Below are positions 37,285 through 51,870 of a stretch of 64,000 nt of DNA, piece after piece. A program made the position numbers and the translations under genes. The notes below the pieces were generated by a model. The model did no database searches. It was not told the origin of the DNA and saw only the letters and a list, made by a program, of their open reading frames with translations. The DNA is taken from positions 5,510,034 to 5,574,033 of the forward strand of contig JACDQD010000006.1 in NCBI GenBank assembly GCA_019843655.1, given 5' to 3'. The DNA is from Lethocerus indicus (lineage: Eukaryota > Arthropoda > Insecta > Hemiptera > Belostomatidae). Position 1 is the first letter of the stretch; each line of letters opens with the position of its first letter.

Positions 37285-37574
37285 CTGAGTTGAAAGCCGA
37301 GTAGTGGAGAGTCGGGGAACAGGTCTAGGCTTTCTGAGATTGAGGAGGATGGACTGGGCGTGGCGTCGAGGCCGCTCCTGAGGGCCTCCACCTTCTTCTT
37401 GACGCGGCCCCGCCTCTTCTCGAACTTGGAGGTCTCCATCGAGGTGGCCCTCCGCCTTGCCGACTTGCCGGGCTTAGCGTCCGGGTTCAACACCCACCAC
37501 GAGGACTTGCCCGTACCCTCGTTCTGCACCCGCATGAACCTGTTGTGCAGCGACAAGTTGTGCCTGATAGAGTT
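37285..37574 (-). CDS. foxo: FOXO transcription factor, exon with forkhead second half, NLS and central AKT site
   Basis: Seen: the minus strand has a TTTTCAG acceptor followed at 37574 by codons for [20 protein letters not shown], the recognition helix and following segment of a forkhead domain. Then come [11 protein letters not shown] (wing 1), a basic stretch RRRATSMET with KRRGRVKKK, an S/P-rich tail, and [14 protein letters not shown] before a CAG|GTACAT donor at 37285/37284. The exon is 290 nt: it enters in phase 0 and leaves two bases (AG) of a split Ser codon. Known: the intron just before NSIRHNLS is a conserved FOXO position. RRRATS matches the RxRxxS AKT/PKB motif that drives 14-3-3 binding and cytoplasmic retention, and the adjoining Lys/Arg cluster is the nuclear localisation signal. 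The protein is the insulin-signalling effector that binds GTAAACA-type sites in the nucleus. The GKSSWWxxNP motif followed by the AKT site fits FOXO better than other Fox classes. The ATG at 37556 is internal, not a start. Confidence 0.96.
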
Positions 37575-40500
37575 CTGAAAACAGAAAAGGATTGAACCAG
37601 ATTAGCGGAAGTTTTGGACGATTTATAATACCTCGTCTAGATTATCATATATTAAAAAGGCTTCCGAAAATAAAACTGGATTTTCACCGGAGAGTTTCAT
37701 TATTGTAACTAGTTTTATAATACACATTCTGAAAACACATTTACTTATCCTTGTTTGCCTAATTGCAGTATTATTCATGTACTCTTTATGATGGTAAGAA
37801 CTTTACCATCATATCAAGAGCAAAGACAAGAATGTTTTAATAATTAGGAAATTTGTATATATAGCATTCTAATTACGATTAATGTTTTAAATCCGACGGT
37901 TCATTTAATTTTACAAGGGCTCTACCAGTGCACAATAAGTTCTCAAATGTCCGAACCGAAAAGCTTTACTGTTCGGGTCGGGCTAACAAATTTGCGAAGC
38001 CTTTTTACTAACCTAATTTGGAAAAACAGTTGAGACGTTTGTCGGCGAACTTGTTAAAAGCCACATAGATTAGGACATCGTGAAGGGGGCCCAAAGTGAC
38101 TTAAACCAGTCGGGTGGTTGGGGGCGGGGGGTGGTGAAACTTTTAAAGGGGACCAACACGGGAACTCCAATAAAAATAACCCTTAAACTTGACAAGTTCT
38201 AAAAATCAAAGTCCAAAAGCTCCTTTAGTCGCCGCCACATAAAATGGCGATAAAACTCGCCGCGAGACCTCCCCCCTCCTTTCTTTGGGGCCGGGGCTAA
38301 ATACGGAAAGCGGTTTTCCGGCGAAATGGACGCTCAGATGGCATCCGCAGTTTTCACATTTTATTTTTTCCCCGGGTCCATAGTGGCGAGCCCATTTATG
38401 ATCGGCAGCGCTAAGATTTGGGTAGTAAAAATAAAAAAAGAGCCGGAAAATTATAACTGCCGCCTAAATTAGTGGAACGACCGTTTCCTATCACACAACG
38501 ATGAGTTTAATCTTTTCCAACTTTTCCTTTTTGTTTTCCGTATCTTCGACTACGGTGGTAATTTCTTGAAAAATGCAGGAAGTGGTAGAATAATCTCACT
38601 CGAAAGGTTGAATAAATTAGTAAATATGTCCTAACTTAAAATGAAAACTGATGGATAATTTCCACCCTAATATAGATATCAGAGCTACCAATTGCCTTTC
38701 GATAATTAGAAACGATTCTGTAAATTAAAATAAACGGACAATTGGATTGATGGAAATGGTGTAATAACTCCTATCAAAATGAGGTAAAATAATTGAATAA
38801 AGAATGAGGGATAATTTAGTTGAAATTGCTCCTATTTAATGTTTTTTGTTCAGGATATATTGTTCTTCGGTATTGTTCGCAAATACGGTCAGCTGCAGTT
38901 ATAATGAGTCCGGAATATTCGAAGGATTTTTTTTTTTTTGGCTATTGGCCGTCTCGGTAAAGGGATCCAAGTCCGTGTACATTTCCATGTATATACGCTT
39001 GAAAGAGAACCATCTCAAGAACACCTAATTGGAGAGCCGCCAGAAAAACTCATTTGGATTCGTAACGGGGAAATGTTTTACAGGGAAATCTGCCTTCGGC
39101 AATTTCCTGAAGGAACATTAGCCGACTTCTTTTAGAGAACCGTAACCAGTTTTTAGGTCAGAACGATTGAAAATGAAGTTGTTGAGTGTATAATAATATT
39201 CTTTTTTTTTTTACTAAACAGTGATAGCCCCCGCAGATAGAAAGTCCGGTCAAGAATCATATATTACTTTACCCGATAAAGATTTCAACAATAAAGGCGT
39301 TCACTGCAGAAGTTAAGAGGTTCACTGCCTGGAGCTCAAACTATATTCCATAGGAACAGTCTTTTACTGAACATATAAAACTAAGATTTACCGTGTTATT
39401 TTGTAAAATTTGGAATGGACATCTAATGAAATAAGTGGAAAATTCCAATGATTTCTCAATTCTTAGGTGGGTGGAGGGTAACTACCACTTTTACCCCTCT
39501 TGTATACCCCACTGACCACAGCGTGAAATCCCTGTGACCGAAATACCCTAATACATTGATAGGCTCAGACATGATGAATCTTACTCGTCCGAAGCGCCCC
39601 ATAACGCGCCCCATACCGCTGGCTCCGTCTCGGTCATGATGAAAACTACTTTATAAAACATAAAATACTTCTCCTCTTTACGAGCCCCCGGTTACTTACA
39701 GGCAAACCGAAAGAAAAAAGAATTTTACGATTCCTCCCCGGCCCGCTCCCCCCTACAGAACGCTAGGTTTTATACCGGGGGGATCTATAAATAAATATGC
39801 GGTCCGAAAAAGAGCGGCCGCCCGAATGTCGGACAAGGACTAGCCCGCGGGGAGCCGAGTTGAAAAAAAAGTTCTCGCTCAAATAAAAATAAGACAAGTG
39901 TCCGAAAAGCTTTCGGCTCTGAGGAGACGGAACGAATAAGCTTTCAAGTTTTCTTGAGGCCGAGAAGAAGTGGGACAAAAACGCCTCCGTCCTACGGCCG
40001 CCCCTCAATTTATAGGGTCCGTCCGCCCCCGCACCACCGCCGCCGCCTAATGTCCGCGCGCAGACGATCCTAATAAATTCCGGAGTATATCGGCCGAAAG
40101 AAAGGGTCGGAGGTACGTATCTCGCCGGGGCACAGAGTTGGCCAACTCTTCAACCCCCTCTCCCTCGTTTCTCTCTTTCGGACGCGCGACGAAGTCTTCT
40201 CAGAGTTGAAATCCCCACCTCGATAATTATACGTTCCGGACTTGAACGATTCGAGATTTTTCCAGATCGTGATCCCCACAAGAAGGAAACCTCTATTGCA
40301 ATTCCCGAAGGACAGGCTACTGAAATATAACAAAAAAATGAATTCATCCGATACAATCTTTAAGAATATCCCAACCACTGAATTAGAGTTACATACAAAA
40401 TGAGCTGCACTTACAATAATTAGTTCTCCTCAGTATAAGTTGTTTAACAATACTGTTTTTGTCACACCTACATACTTTATTTTACCGACTTTACGATAGA

Positions 40501-42404
40501 AGAATATTTGTCAAGGCATTGAGGTGGGGTGGGGGAAGAAGAATCAACTAACCAAAGAAACCCCAACTTTTTTGATTTTCTATTAAATCAAGCAGCAAGA
40601 ACGACATATAGCCTTGCGATGGACAAAGTAATTTTTCCATATTCGGCTCAAGTTATAGACATTTTTCGTTTTTCACAATTCATTATGCTGTCCAGCCACT
40701 GTTTGGTAATCGCCCTAACGGGAAACTCAAGTGAATCGTCTCAATAATTACGACCGTGCGGATCACGAACTCTGCAGCGCGCCCCCCTCCCTACCTTTTT
40801 TCAGTTTTGCCCCAGTACCCATTCTGAATATCTTATAGCGGGCGGAAAGTTTTTGCAAAAGGTCAACCGTACTAACTTATGGCCGGTTCTAGTTCCGCCG
40901 GTGGACTTTTTATTTTTTTTATTATTTCTTCTTTTTTTTTGGAGCCCTATCAAAATTCCCCGCCGGTCCTCGGATGGGGGGGGGGGTGGAGGAGGGCTCC
41001 ACACAAAGGCGGGAGTATAACTCATGCAGCCGCCCTACTCGAGTCTCATCCCTTAGAAAATCTGCCACGCGGTTTGAAAGCCGCGTCACAATGGGGGCCT
41101 CGCTTTTTTCACATTTTAACGGCGCCCACCTCGCCGGAAAGATTCTTCCGAACGGCACTGTTTGTCCTCGCGTCTCCAACATAATTCTCTACGCAATTAA
41201 AGAAGAAATTTAATTATTCCCAAGTAAAAGTGTGTAACCGCATCCCCAACTTACTGCCGTAAATTTCGCCTCTTGTTAAAATTGCTGGTGTCCCGATGCG
41301 AATTATTTCAATATTAATTCGCGATTGTACGTTTTCTGTTCTGAAATGAAAAAAGTGCTTTCTTAACTTGGAATTATTTTCCGAATTTCGACCACGGTGT
41401 TAACTTGGAGGAAAAAATTCTTCTACATAAGAAGGGCCAATTTTAGGACGGAAAAGAAGGCCGGGTATTGAAACGGGTCAGGCCCCGGCTAGCTTTGTGT
41501 CGCCCGGCTACAGGCTCGGAATTTTGATGTGACAGCTAAAACTTCCTCTGGCACAACTAGAAAATCCAGTTTATTCCCTATCATCCCATACGCTGCATAC
41601 GAGGCGCAAGTTTTACCCATATCGGTCACCTCAGTTTAAGATGTTATATTTGATTTTCAGACTATACGATTAAATGAAACAGATAATTTACTCGAATCAT
41701 ATACCTGATTATGACTTTTTCTACGGATATCGTACATAAGGAACTCCCGTATAGAAACCTTTGATTATTTATAACGCAGTGTCGGAATATTTATGGACCC
41801 GAAAATGGCAGCGAATGAGATTCGCCGTCGGAGAAAAATAAAAACTGATAAGAATCACTATAACTTTTCAGTAGGACCATTATATTATGCGAGTTGGAAC
41901 AATTCGCGAAACAGATTGTCATCTGACCGGAATTCAAATTAATCATTCGGTATTTATCTTGTGAAGGAGAGATTGTAAAATTTCTTTTATAAATTTAATT
42001 CTCCGTATGTATAATCGTAATATTATTTTCGGGCTTTTAATTTCTTTTTAACGGAACCGAACGATTGCTGTCTTGTTTTATTTGTAAAATTCGCGCGATG
42101 CGAACGACTTAAGCTCGTACGGGGCCTTACCCCATACAACGAGCTCAGTGAATGATTAAACGAGCATCTGAACGACCGTTCTGACGCTTGATGGAGCCTT
42201 CCAGAATCGGGGGTTTTGTTCGAAACCCGGGGTTTGGGTGGGAGCCGACGCCGTCCTCATGGAGGGGAGTAAAGGAGGGGGATGGAAGGGGAAAGAGGGG
42301 GGGCAGACGGCGTCGCGGCGCCACCCCCGCACCCCCCCGCCACCACTCCTTTCATGCTCTACCAACCTGATCCCATCCACTGATTGTTCCAACCCTGCGT
42401 ACAG

Positions 42405-42407
<3 letters not shown>

Positions 42408-42468
<61 letters not shown>
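42408..42468 (+). repeat. (GA)n microsatellite, 61 bp
   Basis: Longest perfect dinucleotide repeat in the window, in the foxo intron. GA repeats are binding sites for GAGA-factor/CLAMP-type proteins in insects; function here is not shown. Confidence 0.95.
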
Positions 42469-42470
<2 letters not shown>

Positions 42471-45400
42471 GCTCGGCTATTTTAATTCGGGCAAAAAGTG
42501 TTCGCTACTCGTAAAATTCCGGAATACACAATTTAATATCCGGACATAAAATTCGCTTCTAATCCCTGATTAGCATTCCCCCCCCGCCCCCGAATCATTA
42601 CATCAAAGTACATATCATAACAATAATAGCATAAAACATTTTCGGCGTTTATTGTTCCTAATTTATGGCCAGGAAAAAATTTTATGTTTTCTCCCCACTT
42701 ATTTCAAGAATGGGTCAAGAAACCGTCAAAAATGGGTTTAAATATTTTAATATACCAACCGGTCCTTGAATCTGCTCTCGTATTGACGATTGGCGGCCGA
42801 TAATAGTTAAAAAAATGGGATATCTGAGGAGGTGGCGTTATATACATATATTATAAAGGGGGTTTGTAGGGAGGTTTAGTGGGTTGCGAACCGGTGACAC
42901 GGTTGTCGGTTCAGGCCGGAAACCGATTGGCCGTATTTCAGCCGGCAGACAACCAACATGTTAATAACATGGAAATTTATCTGAATCGTCTGTCTCGGAA
43001 TTTTCTTTGAATGTTTATCGCCTCCGAACGGTGGGAGGGTGCCCTCGCGTTTTCTTTCCTCCTTTTGTTAAACCGAATTCTCTTTCGCCGTCTTCCTATT
43101 TCGAATTTATGGCCGCCGGTTCTGTATACTAATTTTTTTCTTGTACCGTTTCCCCTCCCCCACCCCCTTTTCAGTCAAACAAAGCGATAAGTCTCGAAAT
43201 GTATTCGAAGAAGAGGCCAGACAGTTTTTTTTCCCCTTTCCTACGCCGGGCGGAAATTCTCAGCGAGAAATACGATTTTTCGAACCGGTGTGTGTGTGTG
43301 TTTATATTGTTTATAGTGCCAAAAATATATTCCACGCAACAGTTTGTAATTTTTTTTAAAGTGTTCCGGAGCCATATTTGAGATCCACTCGTTATATTCA
43401 AATTTTCAACCGAATGAACAGTTGGTCTACCACCAGAAATCGACCGGCCTCAGGGCGGTTCTAACCGTTAGTATTTTTCCTTGAATCGCCTTTGCACAAA
43501 GATACAAAAAATCTGAACTACATTCTTAAAATTACTTGTAAGAGATGTCTCGGCCATTTTTATTTCATTTTCAGACGGTAAATTTTAAATAAAAAAGGAA
43601 AGCGTACTTTTGTACATCATATAGAACTTTCAATATTTGTTTATTATCTTCTATTTGATCAAACGAAATTTCTTTCTTATACACTGAAAATACTGATGAT
43701 ATGCTCGGGGTTAACATTCAAATTCGCTTCATTCGTAACTCAGCGAAGGTGCACGAATGAAGAATGACTCTGTAGGTGTATCTCGTTTACTCCGGCGGCA
43801 GACAAAGAAATTTCCACTAAATTGATATAAATCAGGCCAGTTTTTTCTCTCCGTTTCCATTTCGGTTGGGCACGGTACAAAACAAGTAACTATTGTTCGG
43901 ATTTGGTAACAATGGGAACCCGACAGGGAGGAGACTTCTGTCTGACTCTGTAATAAATTAGGATTAAATTCGGGTTATTCTCGAAACTGTTATTGGAGAA
44001 CGCTCCAAACGAAAGGCGATATATGGAGAATATTTCAAGTTGGTCATACCGCATTACACATTTACAAGGAAATATTAAGGATACATTGAAACGGCGCTAA
44101 TGAATCCGGCAAATTATTCGGCTAGTCTAAAAGAAATTGACGGAGTCACACTGATTAAATCGGAAAACCGAGAGCTTCGTATTTTAAAGAAATAAACTTT
44201 CAGGGGTACAAAAGAAAAGTTTGTTTTACAAGGTTCTCAGTATAATGAAAATCTATTGACGAGAAAACCTTTGATACCTTCGCCCATTTTCGAACAAACG
44301 AGGTCGGAATTGTACATTTATTGTGCGAAATAAATCTGTCCGAACTCAAAGGGGGGAATTAACTGTTGGAGGTTTTGTAAAAGATTCTAATGACGAATTA
44401 TACACGTAACTAGGCTTTAGAGGGGGGGATATTGGCGGGAATCAATAAAGTGAAAAATTGAATTGAATTCAGGTATTTGACGAAAAACCATCCCAATTAT
44501 GCGAACGGCTGAAAAGAGAAGTGGGAAAGGGGGGCGATTGGGAAAATTTTTGAGGTATAAGGTGTAGCATTTAGTCCAAACTGTGCTTTATGATGCGCCA
44601 AAAGGATTCGGAGCAGTTCAGAGTTTAATATCGAGAAAGAGATTAATTGGGACAAGACATGGAAAAACTAGCAATGAAAGGACGTGATATATTCATTAAT
44701 ATATGAAGACGAAATTAAAAAATTTGGACAAATCGAACGGGGAGAAGCGGTTAGAGAAGGCCCTAACGCCGCGTCCTAATTAGGCGGGGTGAGGGAACCC
44801 GAATGACGCCGGCCGCCCGACTGATACTAGCCCGCAATACACGACGGCATTTTGGTCAAGTATACACGGCAGGCGTACACCTCTCAGACTCGAAACGGCT
44901 TTTGTTGGTAAATTACAATATTATATTTAAGTTTTAATTATTTCAAATTAAGGAAGGCTTCGCGTTGTGAAGATATCTCATTGGTTGAAGAGAATTAATG
45001 GTAATAACAGAAATTCATAATTCGGGCCGCCTAACAACGTAACGGACTAAATAAATTAAAGTGTCGGATATTACGTAATAAGGATGATATAAAATTAAAA
45101 GAATTCTTTCAATATAAATAAAATAAGATGTGTGGGGTAGATTCTCAACAATAATTCGATCGGTTTTTCAAACGAATCCGATATTATTCCTGTTCTAGTG
45201 AGTGGACTAACTTTTGAGTTATACAAAGGCACTGGCCCCGTTGAAATTCGAAAGATGAAAATTTCAAGACCGCCGAGAGAGCCCCCACCGCCACCCTCAC
45301 CACCACCCTCAACCTTCCTACGGGACAATGCAAAGATGGGGGAACTAAAAAGAAGAGAGATGTATATGAAAGCCTTAGGAGGGCATAATGGGATTAGACC

Positions 45401-46350
45401 GGGAGTGACAGGAAGAAAGACGGGGTGGCGGAGCAAAGTGAATTAGGGTTAAGACTGCGGGGGTTGAACTGCAAGAACTTAGGGACCGGCAACCCGGCAA
45501 CACCCCGCCCTTTCCACAACACAAGTTCCACTAACAGCATAGTAAGTGCAACATTATTTAGAACACCCATCGACGTTTACATTAGAAAAGTTAGCAAACA
45601 AGAAGATCGCTCCTTTCTGACTCAAAATACGTCTTTCTTGTATTCTCTTGTACGTCTATTTGAATTATATTAATAATTATTCGTGGAAAAAATTATATTA
45701 CGTTTTTATTTAGTTATTTACAGTTATTAACGCTAAACTTATTGTTACATTTTCTTCGAAGCATCTTACTTTTATTACCGCTAATTAATTGTACTGAAAA
45801 ATATTTTATTCCACATGTTGCGGCCACTGAAGGAAAGGAAGACAGTCGCAGCTACGTGCCGAAACAATTTTTTTGGCCCTTTCAGCATTAGAATAGATTT
45901 TAACGCATGAAAGTCCTTTTAAACTCGACTCGGAGGACTTTTACTCGACATTCCACTATTTACTGACGTTGTAAGGGAGGAATTCAGATTATTTGCAGGA
46001 AGGGTTTTTTCGCTGGAGGAAGCCGACGGCGGGAAAGGGCCAACGATTCAGTTCTGAGCGAGAGGTTGACCAGGCAGTATTGAGAGCAGAACTCTCTCGA
46101 ATGCCGACCAGAATGGAGAATCAAATAACAATATAAAATTCAAAACATTTCAATTCTATTAACTAAGAAACCAGGCTGACAACGAGTCGGCTACTGTAAA
46201 TGGGCCGCTTTAGACCGACAGCAGGAAGGATAATTCGAACCGACCGCGTAACCAGAAGAAGATTAACTCGTGAGGCGTGGTAGAGAGGGGGGAATTACTC
46301 GGATGTTGATTGATGGGCGGTGGATAGAGACACGTGGGTATTTAGGAGGC

Positions 46351-46420
46351 ATGGCGTGATGCGGGGCTTCGAACCCGGAGCGGGCGGCAGGCTGTGAATC
46401 AGGAGTTGGCACACGGTCAC
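46351..46420 (-). mobile_element. Possible tRNA-derived SINE head, degenerate
   Basis: The minus strand reads GACCGTGTGCC, then CTCCTGATTCACAGCC, then CCGGGTTCGAAGCCCCG. The last part matches a Pol III B box (GGTTCGAANCC) with a partial T-stem, and the middle resembles the anticodon-arm region of tRNA-like SINE heads. The A-box/D-arm portion is short or missing, and the acceptor stem does not pair, so it is not an intact tRNA. It may be an old SINE fragment; chance similarity is possible. Confidence 0.3.
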
Positions 46421-48761
46421 CGGCCGGGTAACACTGCTGCCAACTATTATAAATACTGGTGGCATTATAATGAGACCCCCGCTCCTCCGGCACCCGGATA
46501 CCGCTCGCCGCGATGTCCGTCTTCTTGAAATCCAAATCAGATTCATACAAGATGGGCCGTTCGGTCGGTCGCTTACATTTCGCCACCGACCGAATACCGC
46601 AATAGGCCGAGGCGGGGTTGAAAACTTCAATGTTTGATCTCCCCAATTATAACATTTATTCATCGACTCCTGAAACTAATCGCCGTTACCCTAGAACAAC
46701 GCCCTGCTGCACGCCATCAGAATTCAGCACACTGAACCGCGCATATTTCTAGATTTATTACAGTCGGACTGAAAATAATAATATCGATACCGCTACTGAA
46801 CTCGCATCTTGTGTGAAGTCATTCTCGAGGCGATGTACGCGAAAAAAACCCGGCGTTCGGCCGACAAGAACTTCCCTTCTGCTAATGACTCCTAATTCGG
46901 TTTCCTGCTTTTCCCACTGTTCGGACCGATGTTTTCGAGCGAAACAGTACGCTTATCAAACTCAACTTCTTTATAATATTTAACCACATTTAATCGAGCG
47001 GTCTTTTGGGCCCCGCATGTTTCGATATTGCAATGCTAAAATTTCGAAATGTATCTAGAACTTAATGATTTAAAGAACTAATTAAATAACCCGGAAATAA
47101 TATTATACGCAAGCAAACATACTCATTGTCTACTGTCAGGAGTAGTTTATTAATCTGACCTTAAAACGTAGGAAAGTGCAACGTGAAATTACTCCAAGAA
47201 GTAATTTAAATTAGGGCCATGAAATGTACCTGCACTGCTGTAATTTCGCCCTGACGCCAGCTATTAAACGTCCGCGCTGTTATTGAAACATAAAATATGG
47301 CGTAATGACAACGACTACCGATAGTACCGAGTTTTTATGGGATTCGATAGTAGGTTAAAATTGATGTTCCACTTAAACATTCCACGGGTGGCGCTTCGGC
47401 TTACCGAAAACAAGACGGCGGGAAATTAATGCTTCGCACGATAAATGGGGGTCCGGGTCAAGCTCCCGGCATAGATCAAGCCTATTTTAACTTATATTTT
47501 TCAACCTGGCTCTGAAGCAATATGACAGTAGACGGTAAACGGGTTTCAAGAAACGATAAAGTTTAACGACAAACGCGGCGCCATAATTAAAAATATTCGT
47601 AGATATTTTATTACCAATTTGTCAATAATTATTTCACTCGTTAAATGTAAATACACCCCATAGCTGATCTATGCAAGAGAATGTGTGTTGTCAGTTCGGA
47701 GCCTCAATATTTCATTATTGTTAGAAATGAAAAACCCAGTAGTTTTATACAAATTTTACGATAACACATTTTTTTAAATTACAAAATGCGGAATATTTGC
47801 CGAAACCTACGCATCTAAACTCCCCCCCGTATACTCCGCTCTGATAATAACCGAATAACCTTAACGACTTATCTCGTGTGATCCCGGATAATTGTTAAAT
47901 AACTTGACAAAAATTTGACGGAAATTATTATATAATTCCCAAGATAGGGGAACAATTTCTGTGGTCCGATAAAAGAGTGTCCGCGGAGGTTGTCGACGCC
48001 AGAAATGGGAGCGTGACGCAACCAGAGGTCGCTCCCGTAGAGGCCAATTTATCATCGGCTAACCCGGTTTTAATAATCGGACGGAAAAATCTCCTTATTG
48101 ACGAGAAATCCCTCTGTCGGACACAGAGCCCGGCCCCGAATGCAATTTTCAATAGTTCTATTTCGCCCACAGCATTTATTTACTTATTTTTTATATATAT
48201 ATATAAAAAAATCTCCCCTTGAAACGGGACGATAACAATTTTATCTGTCGACAGATTTATCGACGGTTAGATATCCCCGCATCGTTGAATACCACTACTA
48301 ATAGGACTTTAACAAACGCTCGAGAATTTAAACTGCCTACGTTGTCGAGCACGTGTTCGGCCCAATTAATTAACAAATTTCCAATAAAATACTGTATCGA
48401 TTTCACTATTTCGGAGTGTAAAATTAAATTCGGTTTCACGCAGTTGCAAAGTTTAACTGTTGTTGCGTATTAGGAAGTAATTTGTTAGTGTGGCATTGTT
48501 GAAAATCAATTTCATCGACGATTGCATCGGCCAGGTCATGGCGGGGTCAAATAAAATTGATGATGTATCGAGGAATGTTCAGCGGATCGTAAAACCAGTT
48601 GAAACATGAAATCTGCGGAGTCGTTTGAGCCCATTTCGCAACTGACCGCGATCTAAAAATGGCAAGATATAATAACGTTTTGTTGATTCTCGAAAAGCTC
48701 AGGTATATAGCAGATCCACGAGTTTATACACGTGTTATAATCGGAAGGAAAAAAAACGTCG

Positions 48762-49225
48762 ATTTGGTTTGGTAGTTTGGTCTTTTGCTAGACCGGTGTC
48801 GGCTGCTCGCCATCTTCAGTAGCGGTGTTAGTCACTTTGGCACTTTGGATGTTTTTTGGGCATCCTCACTGCACTGTGACTTGTGTGTATATATACGTGC
48901 CTTGTTATTGTGTTTTTTGGAGTGTGGTTTGTCTTCTTTGGGTTCGGAGGGAAAAAGTGTAGTTTGTTTACTGTGATGTTGATTTTTTCTTTTTTTATGT
49001 ATAGGGACCTAATTTCCGATTGTACCCACGTGGTTTCCTGTTTATCCAAAATTTATTGAAAAAAGTTTTTTTTTTAGTAATCTAATTAATCGGTGCAAGT
49101 GCACCCAACGAACTTTAGTTAAGTATATTTCCGCACCACACTCAGGGGGGCGCTAGTGTCACAAAAATCGTTCTTTGAGTGCACCGATAAACTAGCGCCC
49201 CGTGAGTGTGGTGCGGAAATGTACT
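48762..49225 (+). mobile_element. Repeat family copy B: terminal module plus truncated palindromic module
   Basis: Shows the same order as copy A: TTTGGTCTTTTGCTAGAC, CTCGCCATCTTCAGTAGCGG, the GTCACTTTGGCACTTTGGAT segment, a TA run, GTGCCTTGTTATTGTG, a diverged middle, then the palindromic module (left arm 49047-49158, right arm 49190-49225). The outermost terminus is degraded (no clear CCGTAG) and the right arm stops after GGAAATGTACT, so it is 5'-worn and 3'-truncated relative to copy A. It lies in the foxo intron. Confidence 0.72.
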
Positions 49226-51870
49226 AAAAACCCGACCGACCCAGTAGTCATAAATTCTTCCATCTCCCCATCAGCTATAAACGTCTAGCAGGCATTATTT
49301 TTTAGCTGGAGTTGTTGAGTCCCGAAGCCGTTAACCGACTGTAAAAACGTTATGTCAATACGAATGGGTCGGAGCGGGTTAAAAAGAGAAAAAACCTATA
49401 GAGGAATAAGTAATTGCAACGGCAATCTGGATCAAGGATAAATTGGCTCCGGGGGAGAGGGTGGGTGGTTAGAAATAGTAAAAATTCCCTCGCCCTCGAT
49501 AAAATTTCCTCAGCGGACGGGAGACAAGCAAAATAACCCCCTCACCACCCTGATGTTTCCCATTTATTATTAAAAACGTTATATTATAAGCGGGAAGATC
49601 AAAAGTACAGAATTCGCGTACCGTAATTAAACTGTACAGTTAGCCCAACAGGAAAGACGGATAAAAACATTCGACGAAAGGAACGCAGATCGCATTGAGA
49701 GGTCAACATTTGGAGGACGTTATGAATTTATTACGTACACGGAGAAATTAAGAAATTAAGTGAACTCAGAGATCGAAATTATTTACATACGAAACATTCA
49801 ACGGTCATATTATCCAATGTTATTTATATTTATTATGTCCGAATTGAGTATGACAAGCTCTTGCCTGTCCAAAGTGCAATTTCCCAATATAACCTTCAAT
49901 TTCCCAACAATCTATTCAACTTTTTAATGAACATCGATAGAACGTATGTCGTCGATTTTCCTATTTCTCGCCAATTTAATCTCAATCTGCATCTCCCTAT
50001 AATGGATTTGATCCATCGCTAAATGAGCCTGATCTATCGTCAAGTCAGCAAAGACGGCAAAATTCTCCAATTTTTAGCATCTGGCAATATTTGCAGCACT
50101 ACTCCGCGAGTAAATAAAAGGGGAATTTCTTTTTGAACCTTCCAGCGCTATTTTGAGTTTCAAATCATTTCATAAAAAATTCGAAGTAAACCTGTAGAGA
50201 GTAATTTATATGCCTTAAATAAAACGGCGGCACGTATTTCTTTTCAAACGATTACATTTCAAACAAATTGTTCATTTCTGAAATAATTTGTTTCGCCCCA
50301 AATATGAAATACAAACGTTATGTCACAGTGTCGCCGGAAATTATAAAAATGTTCAAGACATTCTTTTTTAATATTAGAATATTAAAAAATATAATAAGTA
50401 CGTTTAAATAATTCATTGTCAGTTTCATGTTAAAACACTGTATATAGTAATACAGGATATTTAATACAAAATATATATGCTCGTCTCACTCTTAAAAAAC
50501 CGTTGCTCCAATGTATCAGCAGCGGTAGTTCCCCGAGTGCATGAAATTAACTGTAGAAGACTGTGAATCTAATTCGTGTTAGTGGTCGATTCTTCCAGTT
50601 CGGAAATGCTCTTTGCTTTATTTCCTGGAAGCGTTCGCCGACCTATTAGTGGTCCCGTCGCCTCTTACGATTTCCCCCACTTGGAAACCGAAGAAGGGAA
50701 AAGAGACGCAAATCAAAATTCAACTACCGGAAGGACAACGGGGCGGAGGGATATAGTGCCGCGATAAGAAGTAGAAGCGGCCGGGGGGGGGCGAGAGCCA
50801 GACGACGTTAGATATAAATCTATATTAAAAGGGAGCCCATCCACGGAGGGGGTGGAGGACTCGGGGCAAAGTGTAACGAGATTAGAGAGAACTCGAAGTG
50901 GACGGGGAGGGGGAATGGAAGAGAGTGGCGGGGTCGGTTAGAAGAGAGACAAAGAAACAGGGTAACTGTCGAACTGCGGAGGCAGTGGGACCGTAGGGGG
51001 ATGATGTATCGCGAAGCGCCCAACATCAACCCCCTACCTACCACCCCACTACCCCTATCGCTATCACCATACATCTCAGCTTTTATCTGGCACGCCCAAT
51101 TTCTGAAAAACCGATTCGGCACTTACTTTTATATCGCTCCGGCTCTCGCCCGTAATTTATCGGAACCGGGGGGGGGGAATTAATCTCTTGAAACCAAACC
51201 CCAGCCGGACGATTCGACCGCCAAGCAAATGTTTAAAACACGGACTGGCGATGAATCGATTGAATTGGACGTAAACTGTTAATCGCTATATGTAATATCA
51301 TAAACCCTCCTGGGGAGGAATTGATGACAAAGAAAACTGTTAATAGTAGGCGCATTCATCGCTGAATAAACGGCGAATGGATTTTTATTTGAATAACTGT
51401 TGAATTAACCGGGATTACAACCGAAATTCTGTCCCCCGATATTTTATATAGCCAATCAGAATAAATATTCGTGCGTTATAGTGTATGTAACACTGAGGAC
51501 ACATGTCGCCACAGGTCTTCTGCGGCACAAAATTATTCATTTTAATCAGTATACGATAGCCGATACCAATTGGGTTGTAGATATCTATTAGGTCAGCCGT
51601 CATCAATCAGAATAATGCCAAACCTATTAGCTTTATAGGATTAATATGTGTATATATATATACATATACATATATAATTTAAATATTAGTTCTGATATAA
51701 TTGCTCGGACGAAGTAGAAGAGAAGAAGTGTGAAGGAGGGGCCTGTAGGTGGGGCTACCGGTTCACCTTGGTGCGCACATAACTTAACAGCGTAACATTA
51801 CTTCCGCGTCAAATATGCGGCCAATGCCTGTTTGACTGCTGCCTGCTGCCTGCTGCCCAACCGCCTTACA

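Noticed and set aside
46263..46663. Two overlapping minus-strand frames of 122 and 127 codons
   Set aside because: Both cover the possible SINE head in different frames, with no conserved protein motif and no splice-site support.
50147..50160. CTTCCAGCGC as end of the missing first forkhead exon
   Set aside because: The reverse complement reads AGCGCTGGAAGG, which does not give the AGWK codons in any frame, and no forkhead sequence precedes it.
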